A DNA stretch of 64,000 nucleotides from Bradyrhizobium tropiciagri (GTDB lineage: Bacteria; Pseudomonadota; Alphaproteobacteria; Rhizobiales; Xanthobacteraceae), in NCBI RefSeq assembly GCF_001189845.1, contig NZ_LFLZ01000028.1, positions 47,451 to 111,450 of the forward strand, read 5' to 3'. Shown here one piece after another: positions 34,686 through 43,800 of this stretch. The translations under genes were made by a program, and so were the position numbers. Each line of letters starts with the position of its first letter. Position 1 is the stretch's first letter. The notes beneath the pieces are model-generated. The model was not told the origin of the DNA. It did not search any database and worked only from the letters and a program-made list of their open reading frames with translations.

Positions 34686-35600
34686 ATGAACAAGGCGCAG
34701 GCGGGCGGGCGCATGGACTGGGAGCTTTGCAAGACATTCGTCGCGGTGGCGGAAACGCGCAGCCTCGCCGGCGCGGCGCGGCGGCTGCGCATCAGCCATC
34801 CCACCGTCGGTCGCAACGTCGCGGCGCTCGAGAAGCAGCTCGGCACCCGGTTGTTCGCCCGTTCCAATGACGGCTTGTCGCTGACCTCGCACGGCCGCAA
34901 GTTCCGCGAACATGCCGAAGCGATGGCGGCCGCGGCGCTGCGCGCGGAGGCGGCCGCGTCCGCCACCGGCGAGCAGGCGCGCGGCGTCGTGAAGCTGTCG
35001 ATCGGCGCGACGCTGGCGGCGCATTGGCTGATGCCGCGGCTCGGGCCGTTCCTGCGCGATCACGCCAATATCCAGCTCGAGATCATCACTCACCCGTTTC
35101 CGGCAAGCGTCCGGCGGCGCGAGGCCGACGTGGTGCTGCGCCCGGTCGATGCCGGGGACGAGAACCTGATCGGGCGCAGGATCGGGCGGCTCGGCGCCGG
35201 CTTCTATGCGTCGCGGCTCTACGCGGTCGGACGCAAGCTTCCGGAGCGGCCGGACGAATGGCGGGGGCACAGCGTGATCGGGTTTGCCGACCAGGCCTCG
35301 AATGCGCGTCTGGCGCGCTGGAGCGATGTCATCACCCGGCAGGGCACGTTGGTGATGCGTTGCTCCTCGCAGGGCGACATGCTGGCGGCGGCGCGCGCCG
35401 GGCTCGGGATTTGCGCGCTGTCCTGCCTGGTCGGCGCCGACTATCCCGATCTGGTACGGGTCGCGCCGCAAAAGCTCTCGAGCCTCTCCGACCTCTGGCT
35501 GCTCGCCCATCCCGATCTGGTCGAGCTGCCGTCGGTGCGGGCGGTGATCGGCTTCGTCACCGATTGCGCGCGCGAGGACCGCGTCAGGCTGCGCGGATAG
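34686..35600 (+). CDS. LysR-family transcriptional regulator
   Basis: A 304-residue regulator. The N-terminal helix-turn-helix is clear (FVAVAETRSLAGAARRLRIS, with HPTVGRNVAALEKQLGTRLF), followed by the effector domain (VVKLSIGATLAAHWLMPRLG, GLGICALSCLVGADYPDLVR). An in-frame ATG at 34713 would start nearer the conserved part (MDWELCKTFVAV). It is divergent from the nitronate monooxygenase and acyl-CoA synthetase genes and probably controls them in response to a pathway intermediate. Confidence 0.85.
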   Translation: MNKAQAGGRMDWELCKTFVAVAETRSLAGAARRLRISHPTVGRNVAALEKQLGTRLFARSNDGLSLTSHGRKFREHAEAMAAAALRAEAAASATGEQARGVVKLSIGATLAAHWLMPRLGPFLRDHANIQLEIITHPFPASVRRREADVVLRPVDAGDENLIGRRIGRLGAGFYASRLYAVGRKLPERPDEWRGHSVIGFADQASNARLARWSDVITRQGTLVMRCSSQGDMLAAARAGLGICALSCLVGADYPDLVRVAPQKLSSLSDLWLLAHPDLVELPSVRAVIGFVTDCAREDRVRLRG

Positions 35601-35728
35601 GGCGTGCTCATAAATCCGAGATGTCTGCTTTGGAGAATAAAGCGGCCACGCGATCTGACCAAAGGGATGCCGCGTTGTGACCCGAAGCAATCCTATTGGA
35701 GGAAGGCCGTCGCGCCCTAGCTAGCTAA

Positions 35729-35744
35729 GAGACGCAAGCGTCTC
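35729..35744. terminator. Hairpin between convergent LysR and winged-helix genes
   Basis: GAGACGC-AA-GCGTCTC, perfect 7-bp arms. It lies between converging genes, so a role as a bidirectional terminator is plausible, although no T-run follows. The preceding 120 bases hold no recognisable feature. Confidence 0.35.
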
Positions 35745-35782
35745 CAGATCGCCAGCCGGTTAGGACGTAAACTCATCTCGCA

Positions 35783-37345
35783 CTACTCTGGCAACCCTGC
35801 CGCCCGCAATGCACTGCCAAGAGCCTCGGCGAGCGCCGGCGCGCAATTAACGCCCGCAAACTGGAGGCTATAGCGAAAGCTTGGATGAAGTTCGAGCACC
35901 CGCGCAGCGGCTGCCCGCGCTTCGTCGAGCCGCCCAAGTTTGGCAAGTGCAGCGGCTAATTGCACGTAGGTGATGCTGTGCGCAGGATTGGCCTGAACGG
36001 ACTTGTAGGCCGCACGAGAAGCTTCTTCGTAACGCCCGCGCAGCAAATGGCTCATCGCCTGCGCGTCATACGCCGCCCACCCCCACGAATCGAACGGACT
36101 GAGTCGCATACCCTGCTCGCTCCATTCCATCGCGCGCTCAGCTTCGCCGCCCCAACCGAGAATTACGGAACCGAGAATGTAGGTCAGTGCCGATGACGGG
36201 CTGATCGCCAGGGCTGCTTCCAACGCTGTGAACGCGGCGATGCGGTCGTGCCCATCCATGCCGATGGAAAATCCAGCCCAGGTCAGAGCGAGCGCATCAT
36301 CCTGCCCATGGGTAACGGCTAAGCGAGCATGGCGGATCGAGGCGGCACGGTTGATCTCCTGCAAGCCGGCGCGAAGGAACAAGCAGTGATGACACATTGC
36401 AGCATTGCCATGCGCCAGCGCATAGGCAGGTTCAAGCGCGATTGCCCGCTCGAGGAACGTCAACGCACTCCTCACTTGCTCCGGCATACCTGAATCGACC
36501 TCAGGCTGAGCCCGCAGCACGAGATCGTAGGCATCGAGGCTGTCGGGGCGCTTTCGCTTGACACGTCCGATTTCTGCTTTCCGCACGCTCGGCGCAATTG
36601 CGCCGACCGCTGACAAAGCAACTTCGTCCTGAAGCGCGAAAATGTCCTCTGCCGTACGGTCATAGCGCTCAGCCCATACATGCGCTCCGGACTCGGCGTC
36701 GATCAACTGCGCGGTTACGCGCACATTACTGTCGGACTTGCGCACGCTGCCTTCGAGGACATACCGCACCCCAAGCTCGCGGCCGACCTGCTTCACATCC
36801 ACGGCTCGGCCCTTGTAGGTGAAGGTCGAATTTCGCGCGATCACGAAGAGCCAGTTTATGCGTGCCAGACCGGTGATGATGTCGTCGACCATACCGTCAG
36901 CGAAGTAATCCTGCTGCGGATCACCGCTCAGGTTTGAGAACGGCAGGACCGCGACGGAGGGCTTTTCGGGCAATGGCAGTGCCGACGCGGCGCGGGCAGT
37001 GGGGGACGCACCGGGAACATTGGTGACAACGGCTGGCCCAACATACCGATAGCCGCGCCGCGGTAGCGTTTCGATCCAGCTCTCAGCATCCGACCCCGCC
37101 AGCACCCGACGCAAGGCTGCGATCTGCACCGTCAGATTGTTGTCGGAAACCGCCAATCCGCCCCAGCCGGCCTCTACGAGCGCATCCTTCGAAACCGGCG
37201 TGCGCGCCCTGTCGAGCAGGAGCCGCAAGAGCGCGATTGCGCGCTGTCCAAGCATGGTCGGCTCGGCCCCGCGATAGAGAATGCCCGCCGCCGGGTCGAG
37301 CCGGAACGGACCGAACTGATAATGGTGGTCGCCGCCCATTGTCAT
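35783..37345 (-). CDS. Winged-helix regulator with TolB-like and TPR domains (CadC/adenylate-cyclase-like)
   Basis: A 520-residue cytoplasmic protein. Residues about 5-105 form an OmpR-type winged helix (YQFGPFRLDPAAGILYRGAE, IETLPRRGYRYVGP). A TolB-N-like region follows (SVAVLPFSNLSGDPQQDYFA, LGVRYVLEGSVRKSDSNVRV, AQLIDAESGAHVWAERYDRT), then TPR-like helices (from about 260). This domain order is common in Bradyrhizobium, usually annotated as adenylate/guanylate cyclase-like, but no cyclase domain is present. There is no transmembrane segment, unlike CadC. Divergent from a cupin gene by about 107 bases, a likely target. Signal unknown. Confidence 0.8.
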   Translation of the reverse strand: MTMGGDHHYQFGPFRLDPAAGILYRGAEPTMLGQRAIALLRLLLDRARTPVSKDALVEAGWGGLAVSDNNLTVQIAALRRVLAGSDAESWIETLPRRGYRYVGPAVVTNVPGASPTARAASALPLPEKPSVAVLPFSNLSGDPQQDYFADGMVDDIITGLARINWLFVIARNSTFTYKGRAVDVKQVGRELGVRYVLEGSVRKSDSNVRVTAQLIDAESGAHVWAERYDRTAEDIFALQDEVALSAVGAIAPSVRKAEIGRVKRKRPDSLDAYDLVLRAQPEVDSGMPEQVRSALTFLERAIALEPAYALAHGNAAMCHHCLFLRAGLQEINRAASIRHARLAVTHGQDDALALTWAGFSIGMDGHDRIAAFTALEAALAISPSSALTYILGSVILGWGGEAERAMEWSEQGMRLSPFDSWGWAAYDAQAMSHLLRGRYEEASRAAYKSVQANPAHSITYVQLAAALAKLGRLDEARAAAARVLELHPSFRYSLQFAGVNCAPALAEALGSALRAAGLPE

Positions 37346-37452
37346 GGGCCGCTTTTAGCAAATTTTTGGCAAGTCCTTCACGACTTCGCGGCCGGGACGG
37401 CCGATGTTCACAAATGCCAACGGAAACAAGCACCTGCTGCATGGAGGATCAA

Positions 37453-37914
37453 ATGAGCGCCGATGCCGTCATTCGCATGCCGGACGAGAACAAAGGCGTC
37501 ACGCTGCGTGGCAAGCCTATGGTTTTCCTCGTCACCGGCAAGGATACCAAGCATACAAGTATGTTCGATTGGACCATCCCAGCGGGATTTGCCACCGGGC
37601 GGCACGTTCACCGTGTGCAGGAGGAGACCTTCTACGTACTCGAGGGCGAGTGTGAGTGGCAGGTAAGGGACAAGACGATCCGCGCAACGCCCGGCACTTA
37701 TTTGTTCATCCCGCCGGGGGTGCCGCACAACATCACGAATGTCAGCGACAAACCAGCGCGCGTGCTGATGACGGTCTCTCCGCCAGGCCATGAGCACTAT
37801 TTCGAAGAGCTGGCCAAACTCGCGGCTCAGGGCGCACCGGATCCCAAGGCGCTTGCGGATCTTCGAGCTCGCTACGACACCGATCAGCTATCGACTTTAA
37901 CGATGAGGGGGTAA
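37453..37914 (+). CDS. Cupin-domain protein
   Basis: A 153-residue single-domain cupin. The metal-binding motifs are clear: HVHRVQEETFYVLEGECEW provides the HxH and Glu ligands, and GTYLFIPPGVPHNITNVSD supplies the last His. Start ATG 37453 has GGAGG six bases upstream; another in-frame ATG at 37441 is part of that region. The C-terminal 30 residues are charged. Relatives include quercetin-dioxygenase-like proteins, but the reaction is not predictable. Divergent from the winged-helix TPR regulator. Confidence 0.8.
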   Translation: MSADAVIRMPDENKGVTLRGKPMVFLVTGKDTKHTSMFDWTIPAGFATGRHVHRVQEETFYVLEGECEWQVRDKTIRATPGTYLFIPPGVPHNITNVSDKPARVLMTVSPPGHEHYFEELAKLAAQGAPDPKALADLRARYDTDQLSTLTMRG

Positions 37915-37965
37915 GCTTCCGTCCAACATGTTGGCCTTTGGGCCCCGAAGCAGACATCTTGCTTG

Positions 37966-38454
37966 TCAAAATCCGTGGCCTTGAGAAACGTATCGGGGCA
38001 CCCGCAAACGCGTTAGCTTGATTTCGATCAGACGAAGTTTCCCGTTATCAGGAATCTCAAGGTCAGATTGCATGAATTTAGGCTGATCAACTCGCACGCC
38101 ATCGAATTCGACGTAATATCCCGCGTGAGCGACGTCCGTTCGCAATCGCGTTTTGGGATCAGCTGCCAGTTTGGGATCTTCGCCATAGGCGACGAACGCA
38201 AGGTTTTTTGCGATCTGGACCACGAACACTTCAACATGCCAACCAGTCTCTGCTGAATACACCGCATTCTTGGTCATCACCCTTCCGGTCCAATGACTTA
38301 TGTCGTGCGGAATCGGCGCTCCGCCGGGTAGATTCCAAGCCTTTTGGAAGATTTCTTGATCAGGCGGCACGGGAAGGATTTTCTCTTCTGGCTGCTCGCA
38401 TGACGCCAGAGAAATCGCGCACAATAAGAGCCCAACGGTTCTTTTGCCAAACAT
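37966..38454 (-). CDS. Predicted lipoprotein, unknown function
   Basis: A 162-residue protein with a lipoprotein signal: MFGKRTVGLLLCAISLASC, cleavage before the Cys of the LASC lipobox, and EQ behind it. The mature part (HWTGRVMTKNAVYSAETGWH, YYVEFDGVRVDQPKFMQSDL) matches no family I know. Codon use is less GC-biased than the neighbours, and the flanks contain scattered fragments of a common repeat (for example gatgtctgctt), so it may be a later acquisition. Confidence 0.55.
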   Translation of the reverse strand: MFGKRTVGLLLCAISLASCEQPEEKILPVPPDQEIFQKAWNLPGGAPIPHDISHWTGRVMTKNAVYSAETGWHVEVFVVQIAKNLAFVAYGEDPKLAADPKTRLRTDVAHAGYYVEFDGVRVDQPKFMQSDLEIPDNGKLRLIEIKLTRLRVPRYVSQGHGF

Positions 38455-38666
38455 GATGGACGTGAACGTACACGCAGAACGCTAAGAATTGGTTGTGTAC
38501 ACCAAATAGCGCGCCGTCGCCCTAAGCCGATGTCGCCTTGTGGGGCCATAAGGAGACATTCAATCTGCCATCGTTGATGTCTGCTTGTTAGCGCAATCCG
38601 GACCCCGCCATTTCCGCACGCCTGAACTGGTTTTAGGAGTACGCGCCCCAAAGCGAGAACGCATGC

Positions 38667-40280
38667 TCAGGCCCGCGCCCGCCACAGCGTCGCCGCGAGC
38701 AGGACGAAGACGGCGCACGTCCACAGCGCCTGCCAGTTCTCCAGTCCCTCGTTGAGCACCGTATAGATTGCCGCCGCAAGGTAAATGCCGGCAAACATCG
38801 GTTCCGCCAGAGGGCGGCTTCCCTTCGCGGGGGGATTGAGCAGCGTCATGGCTGCAAAGGGCACCGCCGCCATCGTGAGAGGCGCGAACGGAAAATCGAT
38901 GAAGCGCGGGTCGAAGATGAGGCCGAGCGCGGTCGCCGTGGCGATCACCGCGGTGACCATCAAGGCCAATCCGTGCATCGTCACCAGCATCGATTCTGTG
39001 TGGTAGCCCTTCGGACCCAGCAGTTCCGCAAAGCTCGGCGGTGCGCGACCCGACACCAGGGCATTGGCACCGAACACCGGCGAGGCCGTTGCCGCCACGA
39101 GAAGCGAGCCCCACACCAGCCAGCCTCCGGTTCCGTAGCTTTCATAGACCAGTCGTTGCGCAGCGACCCCGAACAGGATTCCACCTGTGGTCGCCGAGAG
39201 GCCGACCGCCAGCCATGGCACGAGCGTCGATTCCATTGACTCCCTCGGCTTGCGGCGCAAGGTCAGCCATGCGACGCCGAACACCAGGATCGCCAGCGCC
39301 ATTCCGCTGCCCATCTGCAGTTTCCAGTACGGGAAATTGCTGATCGGCACGCCGGCCGGATATTTCAGCGTTCGCTGTTCGGAATCGAACAGGCCCCAGG
39401 AGCCGCCGACCGTGCCCTCGATCTCGCGCTTCCATCCTTCGTCATAGGCCTCGAACAGGTTGACGCGGAAATGCTCGCGCCGCGCCAGGTCGAGCACCTC
39501 CGCGACCACGCGCGCCTGATTGGTGCGCGATGGCAGCGCGGACTCGCGCATTCGCCCCTCGCTCGGCCAGCCGACTTCTCCGATGAAGATTTCCTTGCCC
39601 GGGAACGCCGCCGCGACCTGCTTGCGAATCTCGTCTGCGTGCGCGGCCGCCAGATCCGCCCGGATCGGAATATTCTCCCAATAGGGCAGGATGTGAATCG
39701 TGACGAAGTCGACGGCGTCGGAAAGTTCGCGATTGCTCAGCCAGAACTCCCAGACCTCGGCATAGGTGACGGGGACGCTGACCTGCGCCTTGATCGAGCG
39801 GATCAGGGCGGCGAGGTCGGACGCCGCCATTTCCTTGCGCAGCAGGACCTCGTTGCCGACGACCAGCGCAATGATCGTGTCCGGATATTCCCTGGCGAGA
39901 CGGATCGCCGTTTCGACCTGCGTCGCATTCTTCTTGCGGTCCCGATCGAGGAAAATGCCCTGGATGACTTTCAGCCCTGCCTTCGCCGCAAGTCCGGGAA
40001 TCTGGTCGAGGCCGAGATCGGTCGCATAGGTGCGGATGCAGTGGGATATCTTGGCAAGTTGCGCGAGGTCTTCCGCGATCTGTTCCGGCGAGACCTGCGT
40101 CGCCGGCGATAGTGATGTCTGATTGTTTCGGAACGGTGCGTACGAGATGCACTGAACCTTGTCGTTCGGATCGATCGGCGCGCGCGGCAGGTTGACCGGG
40201 ATGCCCAGCCACCACCACGTCGCGGCGATCGCGCCCAGGGATATCAGGAGGAGCGACAGCGGGGTACGGAGCGATACCAG
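38667..40280 (-). CDS. GH17-like membrane beta-glucan enzyme (NdvC-like), probable CTG start
   Basis: About 537 residues. An N-terminal anchor (LLLISLGAIAATWWWLGIPV) leads to a GH17 catalytic domain with VVGNE (acid/base Glu144) and the family signature IFIGEVGWPS (nucleophile Glu235). At least six transmembrane helices follow from about residue 315 (MALAILVFGVAWLTL, MLVTMHGLALMVTAVIATAT). The frame is open upstream of the first ATG (39830) for 150 codons without any ATG, GTG or TTG, but a CTG at 40280 has AAGGAGG six bases upstream. Starting at 39830 would remove the acid/base Glu. In Bradyrhizobium, NdvC is implicated in cyclic beta-(1,3)(1,6)-glucan synthesis; the link here is by architecture. 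Confidence 0.75.
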   Translation of the reverse strand: MVSLRTPLSLLLISLGAIAATWWWLGIPVNLPRAPIDPNDKVQCISYAPFRNNQTSLSPATQVSPEQIAEDLAQLAKISHCIRTYATDLGLDQIPGLAAKAGLKVIQGIFLDRDRKKNATQVETAIRLAREYPDTIIALVVGNEVLLRKEMAASDLAALIRSIKAQVSVPVTYAEVWEFWLSNRELSDAVDFVTIHILPYWENIPIRADLAAAHADEIRKQVAAAFPGKEIFIGEVGWPSEGRMRESALPSRTNQARVVAEVLDLARREHFRVNLFEAYDEGWKREIEGTVGGSWGLFDSEQRTLKYPAGVPISNFPYWKLQMGSGMALAILVFGVAWLTLRRKPRESMESTLVPWLAVGLSATTGGILFGVAAQRLVYESYGTGGWLVWGSLLVAATASPVFGANALVSGRAPPSFAELLGPKGYHTESMLVTMHGLALMVTAVIATATALGLIFDPRFIDFPFAPLTMAAVPFAAMTLLNPPAKGSRPLAEPMFAGIYLAAAIYTVLNEGLENWQALWTCAVFVLLAATLWRARA

Positions 40281-40409
40281 GTCCGTCCTCCTTACGGGAA
40301 AGAAGTGCTGGACGTGCTAGAGGTGCGAAGTCGGCAAATCGATAAAATATTCGTCCGCTGACGATATAGCACGCGATTGACCTGCTTGTTGGTTTTTCTC
40401 GTCGACGCT

Positions 40410-41087
40410 CTATTTCGCACCGGCGATCACGCCTTCGCGATTCTTCATCACGCGATAGTAGGCCCACCACAGGTGCGCGGCGGCGCCGCGCAGCGGACGC
40501 CACGGCTCGGCGAGCGGCGCCATCTGCTTCGGCGTCGGCCGCTCCTTCAGCCCGAGCCCGACCTTGACCGCTTCCTGCACGGCGAGGTCGCCGGCCGGCC
40601 AGGCATCGCCATGGCCGAGGCAGAACAAGAGATAGACGTCGGCGGTCCAGGGGCCGATCCCGGGCAGCGCGGTCAGCGTGTTGTGCGCGGCATCGGCCTC
40701 CTCGTTGGCAAGCACGTCGAGGTTCAGCCGCTCCTCGGCGAGCTCGCGGGCGATGTGTTTGAGCGTCTTGATCTTCGCGGCGGACAATCCGAGCCGGCCG
40801 AGACGGTCGGCGCGCGCCTTGCGGATCACATCATGATGGAACGGGTCGAATGCCTGGCTGACGCGCCCCCAGATCGCGGCAGCACTCGCGGTCGACAGCT
40901 GCTGGCCGCAGATGATCGCGGCAAGTCCCGCAAACCCCGGCTCACGCTGCCGGATCGCCGGCATGCCGGTCAATTCGAGGATCGGGCGCAGGCGTCGATC
41001 CTGGTCGACCAGTTTGTGGATGGCGTCGTCGAGATCGGCCTGGGTTTCGAGATGAATCAGCATTGCGGGATCGTTTCGACTCGTCAT
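40410..41087 (-). CDS. DNA-3-methyladenine glycosylase II (AlkA/HhH-GPD family)
   Basis: Base-excision repair enzyme of about 225 residues. The helix-hairpin-helix and catalytic region is LTALPGIGPWTADVYLLFCL, followed by WPAGDLAVQEAV, in which the Asp is catalytic. The upstream helix block AGLAAIICGQQLSTASAAAI also fits the HhH-GPD superfamily. Start ATG 41087 is preferred; 41063 is possible, and the longer frame to 41210 runs into an intergenic repeat. There is no iron-sulphur cysteine cluster, which excludes MutY/Nth. Confidence 0.85.
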   Translation of the reverse strand: MTSRNDPAMLIHLETQADLDDAIHKLVDQDRRLRPILELTGMPAIRQREPGFAGLAAIICGQQLSTASAAAIWGRVSQAFDPFHHDVIRKARADRLGRLGLSAAKIKTLKHIARELAEERLNLDVLANEEADAAHNTLTALPGIGPWTADVYLLFCLGHGDAWPAGDLAVQEAVKVGLGLKERPTPKQMAPLAEPWRPLRGAAAHLWWAYYRVMKNREGVIAGAK

Positions 41088-41193
41088 GCGCGGGCTTGCC
41101 GCCTCTGCTAAAGCTCCGGCGGGCCTGGATGCGCGGGCCTTGGCGTAGCCGGGACCCGCATGTCCATCTCCTATCGTAACAGAGTCTTGTCCA

Positions 41194-41262
41194 GATGGAT
41201 CGCCGGGCATAGGCGAGCGGAAGCGACGCCGTCGTTCAGACGGCTATGCCCGGCAATGACGC
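41194..41262. repeat. Short intergenic repeat (ATCGCCGGGCATA type)
   Basis: gatcgccgggcataggcgag and cggctatgcccggcaatgac flank a GC-rich centre and pair (GCCGGGCATA/TATGCCCGGC). It resembles the dispersed gatcgccgggtcaagcccgg elements of this group. Lies between the divergent glycosylase and GluQ-RS genes. Confidence 0.55.
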
Positions 41263-41275
41263 GCGATCACACGCC

Positions 41276-42145
41276 ATGCCACCCGTTTTCCGTTTTGCAC
41301 CGAGTCCGAACGGCTATTTGCATCTCGGCCACGCTTATTCGGCGTTGCTCAACCACGATCTCGCGCGGCAGTCGGGCGGACGCTTGCTGCTGCGGATCGA
41401 GGACATCGATTCGACGCGCTGCCGGCCGGAGTTCGAGGCGGCGATCTACGAGGATCTCGCCTGGCTCGGCATCGCCTGGGAGACTCCGGTGCGCCGGCAG
41501 TCGGAGCATTTTGCCGCCTATCGTGCGGCGATCGACCGCCTGTCGGCACAGGGGCTGGTCTATCCGAGCTTCGAGAGCCGCGCCGAGATCGCGCGGCTGG
41601 TCGCGGAGAGAGAAGCAGGCGGCGCCTGGCCGCGTGATCCGGACGGTGCGCCGCTTTATCCGGGGGCGGCGAAATCGCTGCCGGCGGGGGAGCGCGACCG
41701 GCTGATCGGTCAGGGCGCGCCGTTCGCGCTGCGGCTCGACATGGCCGCAGCCGTCGCGCGCGCCGGCGGCCTATCCTGGCAGGAAGCGGGCGAAGGCCCG
41801 GCCGGCGAGCGCGGAGACGTCGCGGCCCGGCCCGAGGCCTGGGGCGACGTGATACTGGCCCGCAAGGAGACCCCAACCAGCTACCACCTCTCGGTCGTGA
41901 TCGACGACGCCCTGCAAGGCGTCACCGACGTGGTCAGGGGCGTTGACCTGTTCTGGTCGACCAGCGTGCATCGGCTGTTGCAGGAGCTGCTTGGCCTGCC
42001 CGTGCCGGTCTACCGGCACCATGCGCTGATCCGCGACGCGGCCGGCCAAAAGCTGTCGAAATCGACCCAGGCGACCGGGTTGCGCGAGCTGCGGGCGGAG
42101 GGCGCCAGCCCGGCCGATATCCGCCGCCTGGTCGGTTTGGTGTAG
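41276..42145 (+). CDS. gluQ: Glutamyl-Q tRNA(Asp) synthetase
   Basis: A 289-residue GluRS paralogue lacking the anticodon-binding domain. It activates glutamate and attaches it to queuosine in tRNA(Asp). Motifs: FRFAPSPNGYLHLGHAYSAL with the HLGH signature, RIEDIDSTRC, and the KLSKS loop near the end. The short length compared with about 470 residues for GluRS separates the two. Start ATG 41276 (MPPVFRFAPSPNG) fits relatives; ATG 41246 is ten codons longer. Confidence 0.85.
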   Translation: MPPVFRFAPSPNGYLHLGHAYSALLNHDLARQSGGRLLLRIEDIDSTRCRPEFEAAIYEDLAWLGIAWETPVRRQSEHFAAYRAAIDRLSAQGLVYPSFESRAEIARLVAEREAGGAWPRDPDGAPLYPGAAKSLPAGERDRLIGQGAPFALRLDMAAAVARAGGLSWQEAGEGPAGERGDVAARPEAWGDVILARKETPTSYHLSVVIDDALQGVTDVVRGVDLFWSTSVHRLLQELLGLPVPVYRHHALIRDAAGQKLSKSTQATGLRELRAEGASPADIRRLVGLV

Positions 42146-42471
42146 TCCGCCACCGAGGTGCGGCGCTCCACGTCCTCTTGCGGAGGCGATGGGTCTTGCG
42201 TGATTTCTGAATAATAGAAAAATACCGCCGATTTGCCCGACATGTCAAGTTGCGGCGTCAGGCCCTGGCGGCCACCGGCTCCTTTGCATGGGGTTGTTTT
42301 CGACATTTTGGCTGGAGGCGCCCCTGCGATGCCCTGCTCTTGCGGGGAGGACGCAGCAAGCGGATGGAGCGCTTACCATCATCCTGATTTGCCTTGGCTC
42401 CTCCCAAACAGCGCCGTGACTCCGCCACTCCTGGCATGCCATGTTGGCTGCGGGGCGGGGTCACGGAGATC
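42146..42471. other. 326-base region without a recognised gene
   Basis: Between GluQ-RS and the hybrid kinase. It includes an AT-rich segment (ttctgaataatagaaaaata, about 42205-42225) that could hold the kinase promoter. The segment gcatggggttgttttcgaca (42285-42304) looks like leader or repeat sequence. No hairpin or RNA gene can be assigned by eye. Confidence 0.4.
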
Positions 42472-43800
42472 ATGGCGACATCATCGCGCGGACGGCGCAG
42501 CAAGCGGCGAGCCAAGGGCGCGCCGCCGAAGACCCGCGCCGCCAAGACCCGCGACTCCAAGACCGGCAAGGCCAAGACCGGCAAGGCCAGGACGGCGGCC
42601 AAGCCGCGCCACACGCGGGCCGCGCCAAAGACATCAGCCAAGTCCGGAGCCAGGTCTGGACCCGGCATGGTCGAGACCGCGCTCGCCGCCTTTGCCCATG
42701 AGGTGCGGACGCCGCTGACCGGTATCCTTGCGATCAGCAACCTGCTCGCGACATCGGAGCTCGGCGAGCGCGAGCGGCGCTGGGTCGATACCATCAGGGC
42801 CGGCGCCGAACATCTGGCGAGCCTTGCGACCCTGTTCGTCGATGCCGCCCGCAGCGAGGGGCCGGGGCTCGAGATCCGGCAGGACTTCTTCGACCTGCGC
42901 ACGTTGGCGCGCCATGCCGGCGATTCGCTGGCCGGCCGGGCCGCAGCCAAGGGACTGCGGGCCTCGGTCGAGATCTCCGGCAAGCTCCCCGCCTTCGCGG
43001 TCGGCGATCCGGTCCGCCTGCGCGCCGCGCTGGAGAATTTGATCGACAACGCCGTCAAGTTCACCGAGCAGGGCAGCATCGAGCTGCGCGTCGCGCCGGT
43101 GCCTGCGGCGAAGCGACGGGCGGACGGCAGGATCGGCGTTGCCTTTGCGATCTCCGACAGCGGCATCGGCCTGACGCTAGCGGAGGTCAAGCGCCTGTTC
43201 CGGCCGTTCTCGCAGGCCAATGTCTCGATCGCCGCGCGCTTCGGCGGCTCCGGGCTCGGACTGTCCTCGGTCAAGCAGCTTGCACGCGCCATGGGCGGCG
43301 ACGTCGTCGCGGCCCAGCGCTCAGGCGGCGGCACCACCTTCACCCTTAACGTGGTGCTGGTCGCAGCCGAAGGGCCGGCCGGCGCGCCCGCGAGCGAAGG
43401 CACGGCGGCGCCGTCGTCGCAGGGGCTGCGGCTGCTCAGCGTCGAGGACAATCCGTTCGGCCGCGTCGTGCTCAACACCATCCTGACCGAACTCGGTCAC
43501 CACGCCGAATTCATCGGTCAGGGCGAGGGCGCGGCCGACAGGCTCGGACAGGGCGCCTTCGACGCGGTGCTGATGGACATGGTGCTGCCCGGCATCAGCG
43601 GTGTCGAAGCCATCAAGCGCATCCGCGCGCTGCCGTCGCCGCACGGCCGCATCGTGATCGTCGGGATCTCCGGCCGCGCCGAGGACGAAGCCGCGGCGCG
43701 CGCCGCCGGCGCCGACGCCTTCCTGGTCAAACCTGTCTCTCCGCGGGCGCTAGCGACTGCGCTGCTTGAAGCGACACGCCGCGCGGCAGCCGCGACTTGA
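42472..43800 (+). CDS. Soluble hybrid histidine kinase with receiver domain and basic N-terminal tail
   Basis: A 442-residue kinase with no transmembrane helix or PAS domain. Residues 1-62 are a Lys/Ala/Arg/Thr-rich tail (KTGKAKTGKARTAAKPR) resembling histone H1. The kinase core has the H-box FAHEVRTPLTG, N-box NLIDNAVKF, and ATP motifs ISDSGIGL and GGSGLGLSS. A receiver domain (from about residue 320) has SVEDN, the phospho-acceptor in VLMDMVLPG and FLVKP. Start ATG 42472 has GGAGATC close upstream. It converges on and overlaps the YihY gene by 74 bases. Confidence 0.85.
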   Translation: MATSSRGRRSKRRAKGAPPKTRAAKTRDSKTGKAKTGKARTAAKPRHTRAAPKTSAKSGARSGPGMVETALAAFAHEVRTPLTGILAISNLLATSELGERERRWVDTIRAGAEHLASLATLFVDAARSEGPGLEIRQDFFDLRTLARHAGDSLAGRAAAKGLRASVEISGKLPAFAVGDPVRLRAALENLIDNAVKFTEQGSIELRVAPVPAAKRRADGRIGVAFAISDSGIGLTLAEVKRLFRPFSQANVSIAARFGGSGLGLSSVKQLARAMGGDVVAAQRSGGGTTFTLNVVLVAAEGPAGAPASEGTAAPSSQGLRLLSVEDNPFGRVVLNTILTELGHHAEFIGQGEGAADRLGQGAFDAVLMDMVLPGISGVEAIKRIRALPSPHGRIVIVGISGRAEDEAAARAAGADAFLVKPVSPRALATALLEATRRAAAAT

